Positions 9,709-18,651 of a DNA stretch of 64,000 nt are shown here, one piece after another (position 1 is the first letter of the stretch; each line of letters opens with the position of its first letter). The stretch lies in the NCBI GenBank assembly GCA_947449315.1, contig CANFRC010000005.1:121388-185387 (forward strand), read 5' to 3'. This stretch comes from Bacteroidota bacterium. GTDB lineage: Bacteria; Bacteroidota; Bacteroidia; 2-12-FULL-35-15. The notes beneath the pieces were generated by a model. The model saw only the letters and a program-made list of their open reading frames with translations. It had not been told where the DNA came from and did not search any database. The position numbers and the translations under genes were made by a program.

Positions 9709-9797
9709 GGCATTTTATTTTGAGTTCTACTTTATCAGATAGCATACATAGACAACATTTGAAGTCAATTATTGTTGCATAAATGCTACAGCAATAA

Positions 9798-12206
9798 TTA
9801 TACGATCCTTAGTTTAGCAAACTTTATCAATAGTTGTTTTTGACCTATCCCTTCAAAAAACACGGTAGCTTTGTTGTTTGGGAAATCACCATCCATATGA
9901 ATTACTTTTCCACTTCCGAATCTGTCATGTTGAACATGCATTCCCACCTGTAGTTCGCGAAGACTTTCCGTATCAAAGTCGGACGTGTTCTTGGAGGCTG
10001 CATTTATTTTCACTAGCTTTTTTCCCATGAGGGGACGCTGAACAAATGATTCTTTTGGTTTGCTCGTATTTATTTTTGGTTTGCTTGAATATTCTTCATC
10101 GCCAAATATTCTACCATGGTTTTCCGCTGGCATCTCCACATATTTTGAATCCAATTCCTCAATAAAACGACTTGGTTCACAATAGATTAAATTTCCCCAG
10201 CGGTATCGGCTCGTGGAGTAGGAGAGCGTGACGCGCTTTTCAGCCCGTGTTAGTGCAACATAAAATAATCTGCGCTCTTCTTCTAGATCAGCTCTTTCTG
10301 TGAGCGACATTTGTGAAGGGAAAAGATTTTCCTCCATTCCAACGATATACACATAGGGGAATTCCAATCCTTTTGCGGCATGGATCGTCATTAATACTAC
10401 CTTGTTTTTATCCTCATCCGTTTCTGTTTTTTTATCTGCATCTGTCATCAATGCAATGTCTTGCATAAAAATATTTAGGGTAGGTTCTGTTGTTATGGGT
10501 GCTTGCTCCGTAGTGTCTTCATCCGAAAATAAGAGACCATTAGTTACTTTTTCTTTTTCTATGGAAATGTTTTCTGTTTCTGTTTTTTCATCCTCATCCA
10601 ACACCGTTTCTATTTCACTTTCAGAGAACTCTTTTAAACCGTTCAAAAGTTCCTGAATATTTTCATGTCGACTAACGCCCTCAGCAGACTTGTCCGCATA
10701 AAGATCTCTTAAGATCCCTGAATGAACAGCGATGTGTTGTCCCAGGTCATAAGCGTTTTGAGTTCTGAGCATAGCGGAAAAACTTCTAATCATTGTTGCG
10801 AATTCATCCACTTTTGTTTTTGCACCTGCGTTTAATCCGATCTCAAATTCGTTGATGTTTTCTATTACTTTCCACAAGCTGATATTGTGGTCGTTAGCAG
10901 CAATAATAATTTTTTCAAGTGTCGTATCGCCAATACCACGTGCAGGATAATTAATGATACGTTTTAAGGCTTCTTCATCATTATTGTTTATTGTCAATCG
11001 ATAATAAGCCAAAAGGTCTTTTATTTCTTTTCTTTGATAAAAGGACAAGCCTCCATAGATTCGATAAGCAATATTTTGTCTGCGCAAAGCTTCTTCCATA
11101 GCACGTGATTGTGCATTGGTGCGATATAAAATAGCAAAATCGCGGTTGTGCGCTTGCTCATTCATTTTTGTTTCAAAAATAGAGTTTGCAATAAAACTGC
11201 CTTCTGCATTATCGCTTTCTGTTCTAACTACTTTAATGATTTCGCCTTCAATGTTGTCTGTGAAAACATGTTTTTTTAACTGATCCTTGTTTTTCGCTAT
11301 TACTGAATTTGCAGCTCCGACAATGTTTTTAGTAGAGCGATAATTTTGTTCCAGCTTAAAAATTCGTAGTTCAGGATAATCTTTTTCGAAATTTAAAATG
11401 TTTTGTATGGTCGCTCCGCGAAATGCATAAATGCTTTGCGCATCATCACCTACTACACAGATGTTTCGGTATGCTGCAGCCAATTGTTTTACAATCACAT
11501 ATTGTGAAAAGTTAGTGTCTTGGTACTCATCCACTAAAATGTATTTGAATTTATGTTGATATTTATGAAGAACATCCGGAAAGTCGCGCAAAAGAATATT
11601 TGTGTTGAATAAGAGGTCATCAAAATCCATCGCGCCAGCTTTATAACAGCGATTTGCATATTGATGGTAAATGACTCCCATCTTGGGTTTCATTGCTTGC
11701 CTGTCTTCTTCGAGTATTTGTGCATTGTTTAAATAGGCCTGTGCACTTATTAAATTGTTTTTTGCGGACGATATTCGTGACAATACATTTCCCGGTTTGT
11801 AAATTTTGTCGTCTAGTCCTTGTTCCTTTAGAATGGATTTGATTAAACTTTTTGCATCATCGGAATCATAGATGGTAAAATTTTTAGGGTAGCCTATTTT
11901 TTCCGCTTCTGTTCTCAATAATCGTGCGAATACTGAATGGAATGTTCCCATCCAAATATTCTTTGCTTCTGATGCTCCCACAATTTTGGAGATCCTTTCT
12001 TTCATTTCACGGGCTGCTTTATTTGTAAATGTGAGCGAAAGAATATGAAAGGGGTCAGCCCCTTTTTGCATTAAGTGTGAAATTCTATAGGTTAGTACGC
12101 GTGTTTTGCCGGAACCAGCTCCGGCTATTATCATTACAGGTCCTTCAGTACATTCTACAGCCTCGCGCTGAACAGGGTTTAATTCATCTAGGTAATTTTT
12201 CGACAT
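9798..12206 (-). CDS. UvrD/PcrA-type superfamily 1A DNA helicase
   Basis: An 802-residue ATP-dependent 3'-5' helicase for nucleotide-excision and other repair. Helicase motifs in order: Q motif LNPVQREAV (9-17), Walker A GAGSGKTR (29-36), II DEYQDTN (about 226), III VGDDAQSIYAFRG, IV LEQNYRST, V TIHAAKGLEF, VI YVALTRAEKR. The C-terminal 55 residues (LQVGMHVQHDRFGSGKV onward) match the PcrA/UvrD Tudor-like RNA-polymerase contact domain. An acidic low-complexity insert lies at about residues 530-580, with many Glu, Asp and Thr. Whether to name it uvrD or pcrA is a matter of convention. Confidence 0.95.
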   Translation of the reverse strand: MSKNYLDELNPVQREAVECTEGPVMIIAGAGSGKTRVLTYRISHLMQKGADPFHILSLTFTNKAAREMKERISKIVGASEAKNIWMGTFHSVFARLLRTEAEKIGYPKNFTIYDSDDAKSLIKSILKEQGLDDKIYKPGNVLSRISSAKNNLISAQAYLNNAQILEEDRQAMKPKMGVIYHQYANRCYKAGAMDFDDLLFNTNILLRDFPDVLHKYQHKFKYILVDEYQDTNFSQYVIVKQLAAAYRNICVVGDDAQSIYAFRGATIQNILNFEKDYPELRIFKLEQNYRSTKNIVGAANSVIAKNKDQLKKHVFTDNIEGEIIKVVRTESDNAEGSFIANSIFETKMNEQAHNRDFAILYRTNAQSRAMEEALRRQNIAYRIYGGLSFYQRKEIKDLLAYYRLTINNNDEEALKRIINYPARGIGDTTLEKIIIAANDHNISLWKVIENINEFEIGLNAGAKTKVDEFATMIRSFSAMLRTQNAYDLGQHIAVHSGILRDLYADKSAEGVSRHENIQELLNGLKEFSESEIETVLDEDEKTETENISIEKEKVTNGLLFSDEDTTEQAPITTEPTLNIFMQDIALMTDADKKTETDEDKNKVVLMTIHAAKGLEFPYVYIVGMEENLFPSQMSLTERADLEEERRLFYVALTRAEKRVTLSYSTSRYRWGNLIYCEPSRFIEELDSKYVEMPAENHGRIFGDEEYSSKPKINTSKPKESFVQRPLMGKKLVKINAASKNTSDFDTESLRELQVGMHVQHDRFGSGKVIHMDGDFPNNKATVFFEGIGQKQLLIKFAKLRIV

Positions 12207-12347
12207 GTTGAAAAAACTGTTTTTTTTAAGCCTCCAAATTTAAGGTTTCGTGGCCGATTTTATTGCAATGTTGAAAAGTAAAAGCATTAATACTGTTTCT
12301 GAAAGAAGTAATAGTAGTCACATTGATTCTGATATACGAAAAATATT

Positions 12348-12378
12348 TTGTTTTATCAACTATTTTCATTTACTTTGA
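12348..12378 (+). promoter_or_regulatory. Candidate promoter of the T9SS type B protein gene
   Basis: TTG at 12348-12350 is separated by 20 bases from TACTTTG at 12371-12377, close to but not an exact TAnnTTTG box (one base short). It is 31 bases before the ATG at 12409. Confidence 0.4.
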
Positions 12379-12408
12379 ATATAATAAAATATTTAAAACT
12401 AAATTAAC

Positions 12409-15387
12409 ATGAAGATAAATCGACTACTCTTTACACTTTTAGCAAGTGTTTTTTTTGTTTTTGGAGCTGAAAATTTGCAGGCTCAAACTGCAAACAACGC
12501 CTATGGAGTTTCCAATGCTCAATGGAATAATTATTCCAACAAAACCAATCTTATACTTGAAAGTGTAGATGAGGCTAGTTTCATTAATTATGTTGTTCTT
12601 TCTTCAGGCGGCAATTTAAATGAAATGGATTATTTTAAAAGCTATTTAAAAGGTAAAATTAGAAATGATAAACAAGAGTTAATTTATAGAGTGGGAACGG
12701 GAGTAATTAAAACTGTTCCTGAGGTAAAGGCCTATTTATCTTCATTGCAGCCAAAATACAAGGAATATTATCAAGAATATCTAAAAAGAAGAACAGAAAT
12801 TATTCAATCATTAGATACGAAGAGGGCAGGAACAGGGGTTACACCAACACCTGCAAATTGTGGTTCGGCATGTACTAATCCAGGATTTGAGTCTGGTACA
12901 GGTTTTTGGGATTATTCAAGTGGAATAGCATGTACTAGTCCTGATCCATGTAGTTTAGTTTCGGGTTTTAGCTCTACCGCTCATGTTTTAGAAACAGTCG
13001 GTGGTTTTGATCCTATTGTAGGCGCTGCTCTTCCATTAGTTGCACCTGGAGCCGGAAGTAGTTCTTTAATGATTGGAGATGGCCCTGTTAATGGTGCTCA
13101 TGCTTCAAGAGCGAGTATTTCCTTTACTGTAGATTCATCAAGTTCAAATTTTACATACCGTTACGCTGTTGTTTTACAAGATCCAATTTCCGGTCATACA
13201 GATCCTGAACGTCCTTATTTTAAAGTTAAATTACGCGATGCGCTGGGTAATATTTTACCTTGCGGAGATTATGAAGTTATTGCTAAGCCACCGATTGTTG
13301 GTTTTTTTCTAGCCCCTGGTACATCAGACGTGTATTACAGACCTTGGACAACGGTTTTTGTTCCTTTATCAGCCTATATCGGACAATGTGTTACCTTAGA
13401 ATTTACTTCTTCAGATTGCTCACAAACGGGGCATTATGGATATGCCTATATCGATGCGGATTGCAATCCAAGTTCATTGATCTCTTCTTCTGCAGCTGTT
13501 TGCGGCGGTTCAACAATCACACTTACTGCTCCATCCGGAGCAGCTACCTACACCTGGACAAATACATCGGCAGGAGGGACTACCGGAATTGTGGGGTCTA
13601 CTACTGGGCAAACTGTAAGCGTAAATGCAGGTGGAACGTATCAGGTTGTTCTTACTTCCATTTTTGGTGCAGGATGTACCTATTCTCTGAATATCACTGT
13701 TCCTTCCAGTCCTTTAAATCCTGTCGCAAATTATACCAGCACCCTTGTTTGTGCTGGGGTGCCAACATCATTTACTGATATATCAACTCCCACAGATAGT
13801 GCAACTGTATGGTCTTGGGATTTTAATAATGATGGGGTTACTGATAGTACAAGCCAAAATCCAACTTATACATTCCCATCAGGAGGAACCTATCCCGTAA
13901 CCTTAACTATTACTTGGGGGCCATGTACTTCTACTATTACACAAAATGTAACTGTTACTCCTGTTGGAATTCCAGTTATTACGCCAGTGACAACATTGTG
14001 TTCAAATGCTTCGCCGATTACTTTGGTTGAAACTGGTGCACCCGGTGGAACGTGGACGGGTACGGGTATTACGAGTGATTCTACCGGAACATTTGATCCA
14101 TCATTAGCTTCCACTTCGTCCACCAATGTTATTACCTATACAACAACTGGTTCTTGTTCAGCAACAGATACCATTCATATTGATGTAGTACCAAGTTCTT
14201 CACCCGCTTGGACATCCACAACTTTGTGTGCCAATGCAGGAACGTTGGATTTGAATACGTTACTAACTGGAACAACTGGAGGAACTTGGTCAGGAACCGG
14301 TGTAACTGGCTCAACGTTTAACCCTACTGGTTTATCCGGATCGTATGCTATAACGTATTCTGTTGGAACAGCTCCTTGTGTAGGTGTGTTAACACAAAAT
14401 ATCATTGTTAATCCAGTTGCAGATGCAACTATTGCAGCGGGTGCAACAATTTGCTCCACAGCTCCGCCAATAACATTGACAGCGGCAAGTCCTGGAGGTA
14501 CATGGAGTGGCTCAGGAATAAATCCAAGTACAGGCGTATTTGACCCCGCTAGTGTTGCTCCGGGTACCTATGTTGTTACCTATACCATCAGTGGTACGTG
14601 TAGCTCTTCCGATACAGATACTATTCATGTATTACTAGGTGGAAACCCTGCTTGGGCGCTGCCTCCGTCTATTTGTGCTGGTGCACCCTCTATTAATTTA
14701 GATTCATTAGTTACTGGAACTCCAGGTGGAACATGGAGTGGTCCGGGGGTTACAGGCAATATATTTGATCCTTCAGGTTTATCAGGTAATCAAAGTATTG
14801 TTTATTCTGTTGGTGAAGCAGGTTGTACAAGTACTTCTACCTTAGTAATTTTTGTTGACGCTATAAATGCTGCATTTACGGCTACTCCAACAGTCGGATT
14901 GGCACCTTTAACGGTAGATTTCTTGAATTCAAGTTTTGGTGCCGTTTCTTATTCTTGGAGCTTGGGTGATGGAACGACCACTTCAGTTACTAACCCTTCA
15001 GATATTTATAATTTCCCAGGAGATTATAATGTGGTTTTAATTGCCACAAATGCTAGCGGATGTCAGGATACTGCTAGACTATTAATTCATGTGGATGTAG
15101 TATCTAATTTGGTTATTCCTAACACATTTACACCAAATGGTGATGGACAAAATGAGGTATTCCGTCCGATTATTGGAACCTGGATTACTTCATTCAAAGC
15201 AACAGTGTATGACCGTTGGGGATTAAAAATGTATGAATGGTCCGATGTAAATGGTGGTTGGAATGGAGAAGCTAAAAATGGCAAACCGGCTCCCGATGGC
15301 ACCTATTATTATATTATTGATGGTAAAGGTGCAGATGCCAAAAGCTATTTATATACCGGATTTATTACGTTGATAAGAGAAAAATAA
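12409..15387 (+). CDS. Large secreted PKD-domain protein with T9SS type B sorting domain
   Basis: A 992-residue exported protein. It has a signal peptide at 1-26 (ending NLQAQ), then a region of about 110 residues without a recognised domain, and a beta-sandwich-like carbohydrate-binding-type region (about 150-350, with CVTLEF and YAYIDADC). A PKD domain (WSWDFNNDG, about 437-510) is followed by four Gly-Thr-Trp repeats and a second PKD domain (SYSWSLGDG, about 822-895). The last 90 residues (NTFTPNGDGQNEVF, VYDRWG, DGTYYYII) are the gliding-motility-associated C-terminal domain (CHU_C, T9SS type B sorting signal). It is probably cell-surface or secreted, likely adhesive. High Ser/Thr/Gly content. 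A terminator follows. Confidence 0.9.
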   Translation: MKINRLLFTLLASVFFVFGAENLQAQTANNAYGVSNAQWNNYSNKTNLILESVDEASFINYVVLSSGGNLNEMDYFKSYLKGKIRNDKQELIYRVGTGVIKTVPEVKAYLSSLQPKYKEYYQEYLKRRTEIIQSLDTKRAGTGVTPTPANCGSACTNPGFESGTGFWDYSSGIACTSPDPCSLVSGFSSTAHVLETVGGFDPIVGAALPLVAPGAGSSSLMIGDGPVNGAHASRASISFTVDSSSSNFTYRYAVVLQDPISGHTDPERPYFKVKLRDALGNILPCGDYEVIAKPPIVGFFLAPGTSDVYYRPWTTVFVPLSAYIGQCVTLEFTSSDCSQTGHYGYAYIDADCNPSSLISSSAAVCGGSTITLTAPSGAATYTWTNTSAGGTTGIVGSTTGQTVSVNAGGTYQVVLTSIFGAGCTYSLNITVPSSPLNPVANYTSTLVCAGVPTSFTDISTPTDSATVWSWDFNNDGVTDSTSQNPTYTFPSGGTYPVTLTITWGPCTSTITQNVTVTPVGIPVITPVTTLCSNASPITLVETGAPGGTWTGTGITSDSTGTFDPSLASTSSTNVITYTTTGSCSATDTIHIDVVPSSSPAWTSTTLCANAGTLDLNTLLTGTTGGTWSGTGVTGSTFNPTGLSGSYAITYSVGTAPCVGVLTQNIIVNPVADATIAAGATICSTAPPITLTAASPGGTWSGSGINPSTGVFDPASVAPGTYVVTYTISGTCSSSDTDTIHVLLGGNPAWALPPSICAGAPSINLDSLVTGTPGGTWSGPGVTGNIFDPSGLSGNQSIVYSVGEAGCTSTSTLVIFVDAINAAFTATPTVGLAPLTVDFLNSSFGAVSYSWSLGDGTTTSVTNPSDIYNFPGDYNVVLIATNASGCQDTARLLIHVDVVSNLVIPNTFTPNGDGQNEVFRPIIGTWITSFKATVYDRWGLKMYEWSDVNGGWNGEAKNGKPAPDGTYYYIIDGKGADAKSYLYTGFITLIREK
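14038..14830 (+). repeat. Four tandem Gly-Gly-Thr-Trp repeat modules inside the T9SS protein
   Basis: Four units start near 14044, 14279, 14494 and 14726, each encoding GGTW(T/S)G(T/S/P)G(I/V) followed by an FDP/FNP turn and a segment ending in a T/S-rich strand, spaced about 215-235 bp apart. The units differ at DNA level, so they are old repeats of an Ig-like extracellular fold rather than a recent duplication. Confidence 0.75.
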
Positions 15388-15404
15388 GCTTAAAAAAATA
15401 GCTT

Positions 15405-15446
15405 AAAACACACGAATGATTTGATTGTTCGTGTGTTTTTTTTTTT
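15405..15446 (+). terminator. Rho-independent terminator
   Basis: Stem arms ACACACGAA and TTCGTGTGT followed by a run of 12 T, just after the T9SS type B gene. Confidence 0.9.
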
Positions 15447-15591
15447 GGAGAACAATGCATTTTATTTTTAAAAAGATGCAACCATTCTAATAGTTTTATC
15501 ATCTAAAAAACAGAAAAGGGCTAACGCATTTACTTTTTCGGCAAAAAATAGTATATTAGCATCACATTTTAAACAATAAAACATTATTATC

Positions 15592-15984
15592 ATGAAAAAT
15601 CTTAAAACATACCTAATTGTATTACTCGTATCATTATTTGTAAATACACTATCTGCACAAAAACAATCAGTACTTGTAAATCAAAAAACATTTAGAACAA
15701 ATGATAATACAAGTGTTAAGATTAAATTTGAAGTTGACCAATTGGGAACTGCTGCTCAAGTAGAGACTTTGAGAGCTAAGTTGGCAAGTTTTGCTGGTGT
15801 TGTTAAAGTTCTTGCTTCTCCAATAGTAGGTAATAAAGCGACTTTTCAAATGACTTTTCCGACTACATTTAAAGCGAAAAATTTTCAAGATGCTTTAATT
15901 GCAGCTGGTTTGAATGATGTTATTGTAAACAATAAAGACAATGTTAAAACATCAGAACTGGTTGCGCATTTTCAAAAAAAATAA
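15592..15984 (+). CDS. Small secreted hypothetical protein
   Basis: 130 residues with a clear signal peptide (MKNLKTYLIVLLVSLFVNTLSAQ). The mature 107 residues alternate strands and helices (VKIKFEVDQ, AQVETLRAKLASFAGV, KATFQMTF, FQDALIAAG), an order that resembles a ferredoxin-like/HMA fold but without any metal-binding CxxC. That fold guess is inference. Lys and Asn rich. No family is recognised, and neighbours give no clear functional hint. Confidence 0.7.
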   Translation: MKNLKTYLIVLLVSLFVNTLSAQKQSVLVNQKTFRTNDNTSVKIKFEVDQLGTAAQVETLRAKLASFAGVVKVLASPIVGNKATFQMTFPTTFKAKNFQDALIAAGLNDVIVNNKDNVKTSELVAHFQKK

Positions 15985-16016
15985 AAGAACATATTTCTCA
16001 ATAACATGAGAGGCAA

Positions 16017-16053
16017 TAAAAAAGCGAACTGATTTTTCAGCTCGCTTTTTTTA
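16017..16053. terminator. Bidirectional terminator closing the biosynthetic operon
   Basis: A-tract, stem AAAAAGCGA/TCGCTTTTT with an inner CTGA/TCAG pairing, then T-tract. It lies between the converging small secreted protein gene and the halogenase-like gene, so it marks the 3' end of the minus-strand cluster. Confidence 0.85.
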
Positions 16054-16076
16054 TTTTTCGTTTTATGAGATAGGTG

Positions 16077-17474
16077 TTATAAGATACTAGGATCAAATTC
16101 AATTTTGTGGGTCATCTCTCCGTACATTTCTTCAAATGATTCGCCACAAACACTCTCCGGTCTAGTTTCTTTAGAATGGTTGATTAAGTGCTGAAATTTC
16201 ATAAGTGTTTTTTCGTCCTTCACCATATCAATAAAAGCACTGTATTTTTCATGGTTTTGGAAAAAATCTCCAGCAAGTAAATAGTGAAAGATCTGATAAG
16301 CGATTTCAAATTTGTCGAAATGAAGCATATCCTCAGGTCTTCCAATAGTGGCAAAGTTTATTGCATCCGGAGTGTAAAACAAACGGATGAATTTTTCAAG
16401 TAATTTCACTGCGCCTGTTATCTCTTTAAAGGCCTCATCCATTGCAGAATCACCATCTCCACCAGTTAGCTTTTTATGAATTGCATTAGTTACTAATTCA
16501 GCACTGTGCATACCTACATAAATACCGCTTGAAAAGATGGGGTCAAGGAAAGCACCTGCGTCTCCAACCATTGCATAGTTACTCCCATATTTTTTTTCAC
16601 AGAAATAAGAGTAATCTCCAATATATTGAACCTGATGGTTCATAGTTGCTCCATCTAATAATTTTTTTACAGCAGGTGAATTGAAAAGTTCTTGTAAGTA
16701 AAGGTCTTTTTTCCAATCAGCACTTTTTCCTTCAGTGAATTTTTGTTTTTCTTGTTTAATGAAACTGTTGTTACTGACAACACCAATACTCAAGTGATCA
16801 GCACTTACGGGAATTACCCATACCCATCCTTTTTTTTCTCCTCCAAGATAGATGATTTTAATAGCTCCTTCTTTTAAAATGTTATCGAAATTGGTATTTG
16901 ACCAGTGTGAGAACATTGCAACCCTATCAAGATCGCTGTATGGCTTTTTTACTCCCATTTTACTGCCCAAGAAAGTACTTTGGCCGCTTGCGTCAATAAT
17001 AAATTTCGAATGAAATGATTTTTTATTCCCTGCAACATCCATTACGTCTACTTGAACTATTCCATCCGGTGAATCGAGGGTTACATTTTTTACCATTGTT
17101 TCTTCAAGAACGGTTGCACCATTTTTTTTACTGTTGTCTAAAAGAAGTTTATCGAAGGCGGAGCGGATCACATGAAAGGACAGATAACTTTTATCTTTTA
17201 TTACATTTTTAAAACACCACAAGGAATGTTTTTTGCCGTCAATATCAACAAAATTAACACCAGGTTTTCGAGTAGCGATTTTTTTTAAGTCTTCAATCAG
17301 ACCGTGTTTTTCAAGTATCTTATAACAAGTAGGAATCAGTGATTCACCTACATGTTCTCTGGGGAATTTTTCTTTTTCAAGCACCAAAACACTGTGTCCA
17401 TTTTGTGCTAAAAAAGTCGCAGATGTGGAACCTGCAGGTCCGCCACCAATAATAATAACATCGTACAATTTCAT
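16077..17474 (-). CDS. Flavin-dependent halogenase-like protein (candidate pyrrolyl-carrier-protein halogenase)
   Basis: A 465-residue FAD protein. The dinucleotide fold GGGPAGS is at 10-16, FPREHVGES (37-45) matches flavin-dependent halogenases of the PltA/PrnC type, WVWVIP (217-222) fits the WxWxIP motif used to separate halogenases from monooxygenases, and GDAGAFLDPIFSSG (about 302-315) is the second FAD motif. Lys70 in RKPGVNF lies where the family's catalytic Lys is expected. Such enzymes need reduced flavin and chlorinate or brominate carrier-bound pyrroles or phenols. It is the last gene of an operon with dehydrogenase, adenylation and carrier genes, which favours a pyrrolyl substrate. 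A geranylgeranyl-reductase-like oxidoreductase is the main alternative. Confidence 0.75.
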   Translation of the reverse strand: MKLYDVIIIGGGPAGSTSATFLAQNGHSVLVLEKEKFPREHVGESLIPTCYKILEKHGLIEDLKKIATRKPGVNFVDIDGKKHSLWCFKNVIKDKSYLSFHVIRSAFDKLLLDNSKKNGATVLEETMVKNVTLDSPDGIVQVDVMDVAGNKKSFHSKFIIDASGQSTFLGSKMGVKKPYSDLDRVAMFSHWSNTNFDNILKEGAIKIIYLGGEKKGWVWVIPVSADHLSIGVVSNNSFIKQEKQKFTEGKSADWKKDLYLQELFNSPAVKKLLDGATMNHQVQYIGDYSYFCEKKYGSNYAMVGDAGAFLDPIFSSGIYVGMHSAELVTNAIHKKLTGGDGDSAMDEAFKEITGAVKLLEKFIRLFYTPDAINFATIGRPEDMLHFDKFEIAYQIFHYLLAGDFFQNHEKYSAFIDMVKDEKTLMKFQHLINHSKETRPESVCGESFEEMYGEMTHKIEFDPSIL

Positions 17475-17502
17475 ATTTCGGAGTTTTGAAAAAAATTAAA
17501 TA

Positions 17503-18651
17503 CTATAAACCCAGCCAGCGTGCAATTATATTTTTTTGAATATCCGTTGTTCCCGAATAAATAGTGCTGCCTATTGCATCTCGTAAGGTTCGCTCGATCT
17601 CAAATGCTGTCATATAGCCATTTCCTCCATATATTTGCATTGATTCGTATGCAACAGAAGTAACAACTTCACTCACAAAAAGTTTAGTAATGGAGGCATC
17701 AATGGCATTATTTATTTTTGAGTCGATATTCCAAGCGGCTTTGTAGGTTAAAAGTCGAGACGCTTCAAGTTGTGTTTTCATGGAAGCAATGCGATGCGCA
17801 ACTGCTTGGTTTTTTCCAATAGCTTGTTGTCCAATGTTTCGTTTTTGAGCATAGTCGATTGTTTCTTCTAAAATACGATCCATTGTTCCAACATGGCAGG
17901 CTGCAATACCGATACGTTCCCATTCCATAGAATAGTTGAAAATGGGAGCCCCTGCGCCTATACCACCTAAAATATCACTTTCTGGAATAAAAACGTTTTC
18001 AAAAATTAATTCAGAAATGGTGCATGTTCGCAATCCCATTTTTTCGTATTGTTGTCCAACCTTAAAACCAGCTGTATTTTTATTGAGTAAGAAGGCGGTA
18101 ATTCCTCCATGAAATCCTTTGCTTTCATCCGTTATAGCATATACAAGGATATTATCAGCTACAGGACCATTTGAACTAAATGCTTTTACACCATTGATTA
18201 GGTATCCGTCTTTGTATTTTTTTGCAGATGTTTTAATATTGAATACATCCGATCCGGATTCTGTTTCTGTCATTGCGTTTACAGCAATTTTAGTTCCATT
18301 ACACAAATCCGGTAAATATCTTTGCTTTTGTTCTTCGCTTCCGTATTTCCAAATAGGAATGATGCAAGCTAATAAGTGAGCGCAAATGGAGAAATTGAGT
18401 CCACCGTCTTTACAGCCATATCCAAGTGCTTCAAGAGCAATAATTGTCGACTGAGCATTTAGTCCGGCACCTCCAAATTTTTCTGAAACAGCTAATCCTT
18501 GTAGTTTTTGTGATCCGCACTTTTCCCATAGTTCTCTTGGGAATTCAGAAATTTTATCACGTTCAATAATATTTTGATTTAACTCATTCTGAGCAAACTG
18601 AATGATATTTTGTTTTATCAGTTGTTGTTCGATGCTTAAGGAAAAATCCAT
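17503..18651 (-). CDS. Acyl-CoA-dehydrogenase-like flavoprotein (candidate prolyl-carrier-protein oxidase)
   Basis: 382 residues with the full acyl-CoA dehydrogenase fold: FAD-binding NAMTETESGSD (125-135), YGGNGYM near 340 and ERTLRDA near 350. The catalytic Glu of medium-chain dehydrogenases (YEGT motif) is replaced by Ser366 in YSGT, while Glu245 in MEWERIG occupies the alternative position used by isovaleryl-CoA dehydrogenase and by prolyl-S-PCP oxidases (PltE, RedW, PigA, CloN3). Those enzymes turn carrier-bound proline into pyrrole-2-carboxyl. Its stop/start overlap with the adenylation gene (sharing base 18651) and the nearby carrier support that role over fatty-acid breakdown. Substrate is inferred, not shown. 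Confidence 0.75.
   Translation of the reverse strand: MDFSLSIEQQLIKQNIIQFAQNELNQNIIERDKISEFPRELWEKCGSQKLQGLAVSEKFGGAGLNAQSTIIALEALGYGCKDGGLNFSICAHLLACIIPIWKYGSEEQKQRYLPDLCNGTKIAVNAMTETESGSDVFNIKTSAKKYKDGYLINGVKAFSSNGPVADNILVYAITDESKGFHGGITAFLLNKNTAGFKVGQQYEKMGLRTCTISELIFENVFIPESDILGGIGAGAPIFNYSMEWERIGIAACHVGTMDRILEETIDYAQKRNIGQQAIGKNQAVAHRIASMKTQLEASRLLTYKAAWNIDSKINNAIDASITKLFVSEVVTSVAYESMQIYGGNGYMTAFEIERTLRDAIGSTIYSGTTDIQKNIIARWLGL

Noticed and set aside
13344..13778. Plus-strand 144-codon frame inside the T9SS type B gene
   Set aside because: Different frame of a strongly supported 992-codon gene, with Cys/Tyr/Arg-rich random composition.
14175..14459. Antisense frames in the Gly-Thr-Trp repeat region
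   Set aside because: Open only because of the Gly/Thr/Ser/Val codon bias of the sense gene.
14038..14830. CRISPR-like repeat
   Set aside because: Units are about 215-235 bp, divergent and coding; they are protein modules.
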